From assembly GCA_932294295.1 (NCBI GenBank), contig OW028576.1:22761227-22825226 (forward strand): a DNA stretch of 64,000 bases, given 5' to 3'. The translations under genes were made by a program, and so were the position numbers. This DNA comes from Alitta virens. Taxonomy: Eukaryota; Annelida; Polychaeta; Phyllodocida; Nereididae. The notes under the pieces were generated by a model that saw nothing but the letters and a program-made list of their open reading frames with translations, had not been told where the DNA came from and did no database searches. Below are positions 24,077 to 33,837 of the stretch, one piece after another. Within the stretch, counting starts at the first letter, position 1; each line of letters starts with the position of its first letter.

Positions 24077-25260
24077 ATAGGTTATCACATGGCAAGAGGC
24101 TGTATCTCCCTGGTATCATCACCCGAGACTCTGTATCAACCCGAGACCCGAAGGGTCGAGGGATGATACAGGTTGAGGGTGATGATACCTGGGAGATACA
24201 GCCTCTTGCCATGTGATAACCTATTTATCCCATGATGGTTTTTTAATAGCTAAAATTTAAAAAACTTGACCATACACTCATCATAACAGTAGTCTGTAGC
24301 CAACATGCCTCCTCCAATTCAACAAGTTAGCGTGGCTTATAAGAATTTTTCTCATGCTTGATATTTCACAGTGTGATCAATTACTATGTCAAGATTTATC
24401 CCCTGCAATTTCATAAATATTGAATAACTAGAACTGATGTTTTGGGTGTCTTAAGCAACCGAAACGGAGCTTTAAACTTAGATCTACAATGCAGCTGAAG
24501 CTAAATTTAGCACTGCAAGCCTATGACGTCATTGATGACGTCACAAAAACGTCACTATTCCAGTCAGCTAAATGCCACAGTCGGAGCTAAAATGGCAGTG
24601 TTTGGATGCTTTTAAGTTTGTGGATTCCCTGTGGATTGGTTTTTGGGAATATTTCAAGAAATATGACAACTTCTGACCGATTACAAGCCAAGGAACAGAC
24701 AGTTCACCTAAATGGCCTCAGTGTCACACTTGAGTGGTGACTTGTTGTTGATCAACAAGTGGCAGTTTTGAGATCTCCTGCACAACATTTGAAGGTATTA
24801 GTACCCTCAGAAGTGTTCTGTAATTATAGAATAATGAAAGAAAAATAGTTTTTATCCATTTGATGAGTCTGAAAACTTTGTTACTAATTTATGTAGAAAA
24901 TGCCATTTGAACTGATGACGCTCATGACACACTGAAATCCCAAATTTGTCATTTTTTTGAACAAAACAAACTGATAGCAACAGCATTTCATTGGCCAGTT
25001 CAGTTTTGGAGGTGTGTCTCTGAAATTGCTCCTGATTGGTGGAAATCAATATCATCCCTGTTTATTGGTTGCTCATTGGTTAACAATTTAAAAACCTGTA
25101 TCATCCCTGCAGTTCTTGTCTATGATTGGCTGAATCTCGTATCGTCCCTCGAAAAGCCGTATCGTCCCTCCAAGCCTTTGATATCATCCCTCTGAGATCA
25201 ATATCACCCAGGGAAAAACACCAGTATCAGGGAAAAAACATGCTCAGTCATGGGATAAAA
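24077..25260. mobile_element. Nested foldback element
   Basis: A 48-bp nearly perfect inverted repeat (24077-24124 versus 24177-24224, one mismatch, 52-base spacer) begins ATAGGTTATCACATGGCAAG. Directly after it, TTATCCCATGATGG at 24225 is mirrored by TCATGGGATAA at 25248-25258. Between them, GTATCATCCCTC-type motifs recur in both orientations (GATGATAC..., GTATCGTCCCTC twice). No coding capacity. Best read as a non-autonomous TIR element of about 1.03 kb with a second hairpin at its left edge. Confidence 0.65.
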
Positions 25261-25513
25261 CAAGGTATCAATTAAGGTGTATGCATACCCATCAAATCTT
25301 TTTATACAAATTTGAAAAATTATTCTGCATTTTGTCAAAAGTATTGAATGTATCAGACTGAAACTATATGCCTTCAACGAATTAGGTATTTTAGAAAAAT
25401 TATCATTTTAGTGACCAATTAAGTGTACTTAAATTTTGGTTATCTGGTTTCTGTTCAGGTATATGCTAAGTTTTGACCGCACCTGTTAGCAGACTGCAAA
25501 ATGATAGAAAATG

Positions 25514-25698
25514 CGGTGGTGGGTGATTAGGGCTTTACGTCCTGTATTTCTACACCAGTTGGGCTAATTAGGACAGGCAGAGACCATGGCAATGAGACGA
25601 AGGATGAAACAGCCATCCAACTTAGGCTCGACCGTGAATCGAACCCGAGACCCAGCGGTTGGAAGCCCAGTGGCTACCTCTGAGCTAGGCCCCCGCCC
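25514..25698 (-). mobile_element. tRNA-derived SINE with 12-bp target duplication
   Basis: On the minus strand it begins GGGCGGGGGCCTAGCTCAGAGG, with a pol III A box (TAGCTCAGAGGTAG) and B box (GGGTTCGATTC), followed by a ~110 bp body ending CCTAATCACCCACCACCG. The direct repeat TGATAGAAAATG flanks it exactly at 25502-25513 and 25699-25710, showing insertion by target-primed reverse transcription. A related tail occurs at 42124-42165. Confidence 0.85.
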
Positions 25699-26324
25699 TG
25701 ATAGAAAATGTGGTAAACACTTCACCTATATTAACCCCAATTAAATAGATAATGAGACTTGTCTCATATTATTTATGATGACAGAAGAGTAAGAAGCTTT
25801 TTTCTTCAATTTTTTCCAGCTGTCAGTTGTACATTAAAATATATTAGTAAATGTTTTGGAACTCTTCAATCTTAAAGGAGTTATGGACCACTGTCACCTG
25901 ACTTCAAAAAGTTGATGAGGCCCTCAATATTTACTACATTCTTGCTTCAGTGGACAAATAAACATGAAAAAAGCTAACAGAATGTACAAATATGGCATCT
26001 TGACAGACACGTAAACTCCATGGTAGCGGCAGGACCTAACTTTGCTTTGCTCTCTAGGGCCTGGATAGGTGTACTTATCTTATGAGTTCTTTTATTGGCA
26101 CAACAGCTAAAACTATCAAAATTAACTCATAAATTCTCAGCTCTCATCGCAAAATGTGTACATGATGCTGCAGTTGGTGTTGCAAATAATACCACATTAG
26201 GTTCCTGCTTCGGCTTGATTCAGCAAAACTGGCCTCATCTGAACTCATGAGCTAAACCAGGCACTTTTTGCTTCCACAATGCATGTTATTAGTGTCCTTA
26301 ACACAGAAATACAAACCACCTGGC

Positions 26325-26415
26325 CACTAACCCCAAGGACCCTAACCCCAACCCCTCAGGTTTAAGCCTAACCTTACTGACCTAACCCTAGCCCTAACAT
26401 ACCTTAACCTAAGCA
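26325..26415. repeat. Degenerate telomere-like (CCCTAA) tract
   Basis: Repeated CCCTAACCCCAA, CCTAACCCTAGCCCTAAC and TAACCTAAG, i.e. variants of the metazoan CCCTAA/TTAGGG unit, for about 90 bases. Too degenerate to be a working telomere seed; an interstitial telomere-like tract. Confidence 0.6.
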
Positions 26416-27870
26416 AGCAGAGCCTGTGTGTTAGGGAAGCAAAAAAAATCTAGATCAGGCAAAAGGTTAGTGTCTGTCTTAAGCTGAAGAATGTGTAACG
26501 CCATCGATAATGCATTTCATGTTGTCTATTATCAATCTGTCTGTCTGTCGAGGGGTTCTATTATATGCAAAGCAGCCACTCAGATCATTGATATAATAAA
26601 ACAAGTATAGCTTCTTTCTGTTTTATCAGGTTAAAAAATAAAAAATACTCAATTGAATGCTTTTTAAAGTCATGCACTCCAGAATATATAGCTGCACAGC
26701 ATATTGATACGTTGCATTAAATCTACGGCAAAAATGCCCAGGTTTTGGTCATATGTGATAGTTGATTCTTGATTTCATGCTGAATTCCCAGGTAAAATGC
26801 AATTTTAAATCTAAGTTTTGGGAAGGCTTTTGTAAAAGCAAAGCAAATTTTTACTGAAGTACACAGGAGGCACATAAGAACATAGCGCTTGAGAAAAGTG
26901 CAGGCCGGGGAAAAAGGAAAAATCCAAAAACTTGCTGTAAGCTTGTTGATGGCCTAAATTACATGTTAAAGTGACTGACAGTTATCTAAATTATCATTAA
27001 AAGTTTATTACAGTGTGTAAAGGCTCCATGAATCTATTTGAGTGAAATCCTAAATGTAATGACCAACTTAAATGAAATCTAGCGGTTCTATGTGTATTTA
27101 AACCTTTAGCCTATATCATCAATTTATCACTCTATAGCCTCTATTAAAATAGGTGGCACTAAATACCATTTGGCACTGCCACCTTGTGGGTGGTTTATTA
27201 ACTAATCAGCTTTTTTTTCTCTGCAGAAAGGGAAGCAGCGCAGCACACAGCCCTAATAACTACCCCAGTCTACATACAGGTGAGCTCTTCAGCAAATCTG
27301 TGATAAGCCAATTTGTGATAGTTTCTAATTATTCAGCTTATATTGATTGCGTAACCAATGGCGCGTTTTCCACATATTATGCTTATATTGTCATCTAGGT
27401 CAGTAGGTTTAATGGATAGTTGAACCATATTTTTATGGTCCAATAAAGATGTTTTATGATCTGGTGGCGGTGATTCATGCTTAAGATGGTTTGCTTAAGC
27501 CTATTCTCTTTAAATATAAATTGAGAATGCTTGTTTAGCTGGCCTTATAAACAATCTGTACATTGAAATTGTGAATATTCATATCTCATATTTGATTGAA
27601 AAAAACCTTCAATGTGGTGTATACTATATTGGGTGAAGTGTATAATTTCAGCCCCTTATGCCTTTAAGCTTGGCACACTGGTCTCTTGCAACTTGTAAAT
27701 GAGAAACCAAGTGAAATTCTTCTTACTTTTTTCATATAAATTAAATAAGTTTTGTAAACAATAGGATTATGCGTTCACAAAAATCCTTCAAAAGCAGTGC
27801 AAGGCCTCTGTAGACATTGCATCTGTTATCCATAGACTACTAGCTAACAATAATTTTTATTTTATTGGCT
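26416..27870. other. Intergenic stretch without supported gene
   Basis: A/T-rich, no motif, splice-bounded exon or repeat that I can defend beyond short CTGT runs near 26540. Confidence 0.4.
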
Positions 27871-28079
27871 CATTATAATGGCCTGGCCTGATGTTGCACC
27901 AAATGTGGGCCTAACCAGGCACTGAAACAAATTGACTTTGGGCCGACATGCCATTTAGCCAATATATAGTGGGAACACAACATTTCGGCCAAAATGTGGG
28001 CTGACATTGAGCTAACATTGCCTCTATTGGGTGCTGAAATTAGGGCACCATGTGGCTGGAAATAAGACATCAACAGTTG

Positions 28080-28500
28080 AAATAGATAGCCTATCCTATT
28101 GGCTTTTTAATGGTACCAAATATTGGGGCTTTCTGGATAGCTAACTACCCAGCCAGAAATTTGTTGAGCAAAGTTAAATTTGTTTGTGGAAAATGACACA
28201 TAAAAGTCTGGTAGCTGGGTATTTAGAATGGTAGCAGAAATTTGGTGGTGTATTTACTAGATAGCCTAATCTATTGGCTATTTAATGGTACCAAATATTG
28301 GTGCTTACTGGAATGGTCACTATGCAGTTAAGAAAAATATGTTGAGCAAATTGAAATATTTTGAGTAAACTTTTCACAGAAAAATCTGGGAGTTGGGTGC
28401 ATTGAATAATAGTACAAAGGTGGCACTCTATTTATTAGATAGCCTAAGGCCTGAGCTATTTAATGGTACCAAATATTGGTGCCTACTATTCCATCAGCTA
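28080..28500. repeat. ~175-182 bp tandem repeat, three copies
   Basis: The block ATTGGCT(T/A)TTTAATGGTACCAAATATTGG recurs at about 28099, 28272 and (as GAGCTATTTAATGGTACC...) 28454. Between copies AGATAGCCTA, TTGAGCAAA and (A/G)GCTGGGT(A/G) words recur in the same order. Units are about 80% alike by eye. Confidence 0.75.
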
Positions 28501-28567
28501 TTCATTGCTACAAACAATGGTGCATGCTTATTTTATAGCTAACTTTCCAATGACCAAACAGTATTTT

Positions 28568-28715
28568 ACTGGTAGCTGACTGGGAACTAGAACTGGGAGC
28601 TGACTTCACTTTACTGGTAGCTGGCTGGTAGCTGACTGGGAATTAGAACTGGGAGCTGAGTTCACGTTACTGACTGGTAGCTGACTGGGAACTGGAATCT
28701 GAGAACTAACTTCAT
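28568..28715. repeat. 'ggtagctgactgggaact' minisatellite
   Basis: Three to four copies of ACTGGTAGCTGACTGGGAACT followed by GAACTGGGAGCTGA(C/G)TTCAC, unit about 50-60 bases. Confidence 0.8.
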
Positions 28716-28845
28716 GGATCTGCTGCCAGGCCTACTTTGTCTGTTGCACCGTGATTTTCCCTCCTGCAAGTGGCCACAGTTAACGTGCAGGCACTTGTCA
28801 AGAGATAAAGTAACTTATAAAAGGATTTATTCGATATTTTGTGAT

Positions 28846-28912
28846 GAGTGATGCTTGTCAGTTATGCCTGTCTATTGATGAGTTATGCTTGTCAGTTATG
28901 CCTGTCTATTTC
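28846..28912. repeat. 33-bp direct duplication
   Basis: ATGCTTGTCAGTTATGCCTGTCTATT occurs twice in succession, separated by GATGAGTT. Confidence 0.85.
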
Positions 28913-29165
28913 TCCACACTAGCACTCCACTCATGCCTCTATGGCTGTCCCTGCTTAGCACTCCAGTTATTGCTGGTGTCTAGCTCTCCCTTGTTATCTA
29001 AAGTTCTAAGATTAACTTATTAGTCAGGTGAAGGCTGTTTCTACTTGATCAAAAATTGATCAAATGTTAGTCAAATTATGTCCTGTCTTTTTATGAACAG
29101 CAATGCCTGCTGTTTGTTTAGTTTGCAGCAACGGACTCAGAGTAATTTTCTTTATGGCTTACCTA

Positions 29166-29920
29166 ACGGAGGGTATTATCATGGAGCCACCAGAACAGGA
29201 GAGAACAGTGAAAAATGCTATAAAATAATTCTGTGATTTAATGTGTTTTTCATTGGATTAGCCAGAGAAACCAGGCCTTTTTCATTCAAACTTGGCGCCT
29301 TTTATGAGCTATTAATGACTCAGTGAAACCCTTTGATGCGAATCACTGTCTCGCCCCTTGCTGCTTAGGCAGGCTGGGGTTTTCAAAATTCCCAGGTCTT
29401 CTGCAGGGACTGTCCAGTAAAGGGGGTGCATTTTTGTTTATATAAACAGTTTGTTGTACTTCTGCCAGACATTCATGTGGTAGACCTTTAAATACTGAAC
29501 AAGGCATAACTTTTCCCATTAAAATTGTCCAACTATTCACTGAGTTATGACAAATAAAAGCAAAAAATTAGTTAAATAGGCAAGTTAATCACTTGTTTTT
29601 TATAATAACATATTACCTTGCATATTTAGCGACTTTTTGTCTTTTTGACATAATGAATATAGCCAAAAATGGGGAAAACAAGGGTAAAGGGGTGAAATTC
29701 CACTGAGCTGAAGTTTATTGTACCCCCAATTAGCATGGTTATAAAAGTGTGAGCAAGACAGTGATTCTACTTTTGATCTACAAGACTGTTCTCTCCTGTT
29801 CTGGTGGCTCCATGGTATTATCAACAGGGCGGGTATTATCGACACTCGCATTAGAATGTTAACAATTTGTTAACAAATTTAAGTCTCGATAATACCTGCC
29901 CTGTCGATAATACCCTCCGT
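29166..29920. mobile_element. 755-bp foldback MITE with TA target duplication
   Basis: The left end TA|ACGGAGGGTATTATC (29164 on) is the inverse of the right end GATAATACCCTCCGT|TA (to 29922). Inner arm GGAGCCACCAGAACAGGAGAGAACAG (29182-29209 region) mirrors CTGTTCTCTCCTGTTCTGGTGGCTCC at 29787. The right side contains a further hairpin (29814-29919) in which GGCGGGTATTATCGA pairs with TCGATAATACCTGCC. No coding capacity. TA flanks fit Tc1/mariner-like or ISL2EU-like mobilisation. Confidence 0.8.
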
Positions 29921-29958
29921 TACGGTACATACTTTTGCTCTAGATCACAAACATAAAA

Positions 29959-30935
29959 ATGGTGAAACACGCTGGCATTCGTCTGTTTGAAATGCTGTTC
30001 AAAGGATGACTTCATGACTGACGTCACATTTGTTGTACAAGAAACTGAAGTTAAAGGTCATCGTGCTGTTGTAAGTTGCCAAGAAGGACTACTCAGGGAG
30101 CTGCTTGCAAGCGAAAATAAAAGAATTGAGATTGACGACATCACTCCACAGACTCGCATGGCAGTGCTTCAGTAAGTCTTGGGAGAAATTTCTGCTGAAT
30201 ATCAGACACTAATATTGAATCCGGGGTTAGGGCATTTTAGTAAATAAACTCAAACTTTGAAGTATTTAGCTTTCAAAACCAACAAATCCAATATAATTCA
30301 TATGTAAACGTCTGAGGTAATAATGAGGTAAATGTTACGTTTTATGTATGCTGGGTTTGGTCCCTCTAGAGAGATGTAAAATTGTTTTGTTTCAGATACC
30401 TGTACACTGGTGAATGCACGATTAGTCGCCATAATGTATTTGAGCTGATGCATGCTGCAAAAACACTCCATCTAGCTAAACTTGAAGTTTGCTGTGCTAA
30501 CACCAATTTGTTAACTCTGTCTGGCTTTGAATTTTGGTGCTGAAGAGTTTTTGAAACAGTGCCTAGAGTACTTCAGGGAATATACATCAAAAGTCATTGA
30601 CGCCGATGAATTTCTAGAAATATCCCAGGAAGTCCTTCTGACATTCTGTAGCATGGAAGAAATTAAATGTTCACAAATGGAGTTATTTGCTGCTTGTATT
30701 CGATGGGTGGAAAATGAATGTCAACGAAGGAATCTACAAAATTCTCCTGAGAACCTACAAACAGTCTTGGGAGATGTTATCCACAAACTTAAGTTGAAAA
30801 TATGTCTATGGAGGATTTCTTGAATTTGTTGTACCTCTGGAGATCTTGCCACATGATAAAGTTGGCAAGTTGATCGTTGGTTGGAAGAAGAAAAAGATAT
30901 ATTACCATTGGACTGAGAATGTTCAGGTAGTATTT
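29959..30935 (+). pseudogene. BTB-BACK domain protein gene, frameshifted
   Basis: A BTB/POZ domain starting near ATG 29959, with DDFMTDVTFVVQETEVKGHR then the intron GTAAGT (30173)...TTTCAG (30395), which rejoins in phase to give QYLYTGECTIS. It is followed by a BACK domain (EEFLKQCLEYF; ELFAACIRWVENECQRRN; VPLEILPHDKV). Proteins of this class are usually Cullin-3 adaptors. The frame changes at least four times: an extra G near 30003, an extra T near 30520, and single-base changes near 30798 and 30822. All the main domain words survive around these breaks and the intron is kept, so it is a recently dead duplicate or a copy hit by assembly indels, not a retrocopy. A donor CAG|GTAGTA lies near 30928. 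Confidence 0.75.
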
Positions 30936-31404
30936 ACGAGCATGTCTTTCATATAAGGTTAAACATGTGTTAAGCGGTCTAAAAACTTTGATTTTTGACA
31001 GGCAGGGAAAGAGAGAAGGGCCATAAAATTCCTAAACGTTTCTAACTCTCTGGCCAAAAAAAGAAAAGAAAGATGAATGAACCCATCTTTGAAATCATCC
31101 TAAGTTTACCTCTAAGGTATATTCCCTGTTGTTCCAAGAGCCTAGCATCAATAGTTTTGAAGTTGTTGTGTCCATGGTTGACAGACAGAGAGACAGACAA
31201 TATAGGGAGGGACAGACTGACAGATGTGCAGGCCATCACAATACCCTAGGCCATACACATGGCCAAGGATAATAAATAATATGATGCAGGGTGAAAAAAA
31301 GGCACACACAAATACAAAACTTTCCAACATGGTTGACTCCTCCTCTCTCTCTCACCTCATCAATCAACCCTCAATAGCAGCAAGGACTTGCCCTAGGGGG
31401 CTGC

Positions 31405-31692
31405 ACTTTCCATATCTATCTATCTATCTATCGATCTATCTTTCTATCGATCTATCTATCTATCTATCTATAGATCTATCTATCTATCTATCGATCTATC
31501 AATCGATTTATCTCTATCGATCTATCGATCTATCTATCTATCTATCTATTGATATATCGATATATCTATATATCGATCGATCGATATATCTATGTATCTA
31601 TCCATCTATCTATCGATCTATCTATCTATCTATCGATCTATCATTCTATCTATCTATCTATCGATCTATCTATCTATCTATCGATCTATCTA
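31405..31692. repeat. (TATC)n microsatellite
   Basis: About 290 bases of TATC/ATCG-type tetranucleotides. Open in several frames only because of periodicity. Confidence 0.97.
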
Positions 31693-31749
31693 AATTAACC
31701 ATGAAGTAATCGAGAATATTTAATCTCATAAAGCAAGTTTTTTTATTCG

Positions 31750-32070
31750 TTGCAGGTGACAATTCTCAACTACAGGTATTTTTTTGACATAGCTGATTTT
31801 TGTTATTCTGGTTTGGGAGAATATAATGATACAAAATTGCTGTTACCTCTGTCAACAAGGATTTCTCAACTGTAGACGATGAAGATATTCGATGGTGGTG
31901 AAAAACAATGTCCTCCTGAACTATTCACTCTTTCTCACAAAGGGAATGTATTGGCTGATGACGTGACTTTGGCATCTATTTACACACCAGGCAAGAATCT
32001 GTTTCTCAAAATCCGCATTATTACTGTCACTATTGAAGTGACAGAAGGCATAAATTTAGATTTCCGCTGA
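31750..32070 (+). pseudogene. Possible 3' exon of the BTB-BACK gene
   Basis: After the acceptor TTCGTTGCAG (ends 31756) there is a stretch with coding-like composition, interrupted by a TAG. Then a 63-codon frame (31879-32070) includes CPPELFTLSHKGNVLADDVT and ends TGA. The strand and position fit a continuation of the broken gene upstream, but I cannot name the domain; a PHR-like tail was considered and not demonstrated. Confidence 0.3.
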
Positions 32071-32639
32071 CTAGGAAAGCGGAAGATTTGGGAAATGATA
32101 TGTTAATCATTAAAGGTAACTTATACAGCCACAAAGCCATTTCCCCAAAAAATGTTAACATTAAACGCCCAGATAATCAAGAATGTTTACCTGATTGTCT
32201 ATATACTGTTCATGTTGAAAATTAAAGATTTGAATTTAAACTTGAACCCTTGTGATTTTTTTATTGCATGCAAATTCTGATTCCTAAAAATATCATGCAT
32301 ACGGTCAGAAATATGCTTGAAATTTGTTTTTTAATCTCAAAAAAGAGATTTACATTACGCTTAACAATGACTCCTGAAGCTGAAGTCTCATTATTTAAAT
32401 GGTTTGTGTTGTTTTCATTTGCTAAGGTATAATAAAGATTTGTTAGTTTTCGGTTCTGATTTTGATATTGCAGCAGGATTTAAATTTTATGCAGGTTCAT
32501 TCATTGCAATAGTTTGCCGAATATAAACTTTGGAAAACCACTAATAACATACATTGTAAATCAGCATCTTTCATTGCAGATCATTTTTTTAATGACTGTA
32601 CAATTTTTCTGAAGTTGTTATACGAATAAGATGTTTGTG

Positions 32640-32830
32640 AACTAAGTTTGAGTGGATTGTCCAACATACAGTAATGGTAAAAATCTAACACAAAGTATGT
32701 CAATATTGGTGTCCCGCGAGGGTCCATCTTGGGCGTGGGCACAGCTTTTTTTATTTATTTTGGGAAGATGAATTCTGCCAGGACCAATTCCTGAAGAGAT
32801 CTTCACATAAAGAATGTCCAGCATTAAGAT
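32640..32830 (+). pseudogene. LINE reverse transcriptase fragment
   Basis: Plus-strand translation around 32709 gives GVPRGSILGVGTAFFIYF, clearly derived from the non-LTR RT motif 'GVPQGSILGPLLFLIY'. Upstream words fit the preceding finger region, with stops. A short dead scrap. Confidence 0.7.
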
Positions 32831-33830
32831 AAACTGCTCTCAGCCTAACAGTGCAATTTAAGCACATCTCAAATGATTTACTTAAAAAAGCGTACAATAC
32901 AAACTTGGTAAAAGTGGCGGACTAAAAACACCTGCGGCCACTAGATTACATTGGATATAAAGACCAAGTAGACTCGGCACAAAGATTCCATGATCTAAAC
33001 TTATGTCTAGTTGTCATTTGGATGGCTTATTAAAGTAGGATTTTCCGTCATATTTGTCCAAACATGGAGAGGAATATTAGCAACAAGTCAAATGCAAGTT
33101 TGCTTCTCCTTTGTTATTTCTGCTTATCTGCCACCAGAACCAATGGCCATAATGAGGACTAGATGGCAAAAAATCATCATTGGAAAGATAGCAAAACATG
33201 CAATTAATTAGTTCTGTGAGAAATTTCCATTTTGTCAATTTTTTGTTGTTTCAAGCTTAATACATTTACATTAAGGCACCAGATTCCTTCTAAATCAAAG
33301 CGACGACGGCGGGATGTCGGCGACGTCAAAACGCCGCTGGCCCGATTTAGCTCAATTTGTAATGCTATCTGGGTATGACCAAAAATTGAGTAGACAGTAT
33401 TTATGGCCATTACTATAGACTGATCCCCAATGACCTCTGCTCATAAAACAAAGCACAGATGAACCATCAGGAATATGGGTATCTACACTCTCATAATGAT
33501 TTTTATTTGCAATGAAAAGCCTTTTCCAAAATTTCAGCATTATTGGGTTTAATATATCATTTAACTGACTGGACAAATATTTCCAAGAATTGAAACAGGT
33601 CTGCGAGAACTGTAGTTTATTTTAGAACATTGTTTTGATGAATAATGCAATATGTTGGCATACAACAATGTCCGCTGCATAACTCTTCAGGTTAATTTAT
33701 TTCATCTTTCAAATAATACCAAGAATTGGTCAAACTTTGTAAGAAACAGAATATAACTGAAACTTTGTAAATATTGCACTTTTTGGGGTTTTGCACCCTG
33801 ACTATTGTATTTTCAAGACTTAAACAGTTC
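32831..33830. other. Intergenic stretch
   Basis: No supported gene. A short GC-rich patch with CGACG repeats lies at 33298-33350. Confidence 0.4.
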
Positions 33831-33837
33831 CTGCCTG

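Noticed and set aside
24515..24550. Two TGACGTCA (CRE-like) sites as a promoter
   Set aside because: They lie within a non-coding foldback element and no gene starts nearby; short palindromes are expected by chance.
31224..31709. 161-codon frame made of LSIYLSIYL repeats
   Set aside because: Pure translation of the (TATC)n microsatellite; the few non-repeat codons have no motif.
32552..32590. Similarity of TGTAAATCAGCATC..TTTCATTGCAGATCATTT to the receptor acceptor at 44830-44866
   Set aside because: About 30 bases alike but nothing coding follows; may be a tiny duplicated piece, too short to call.
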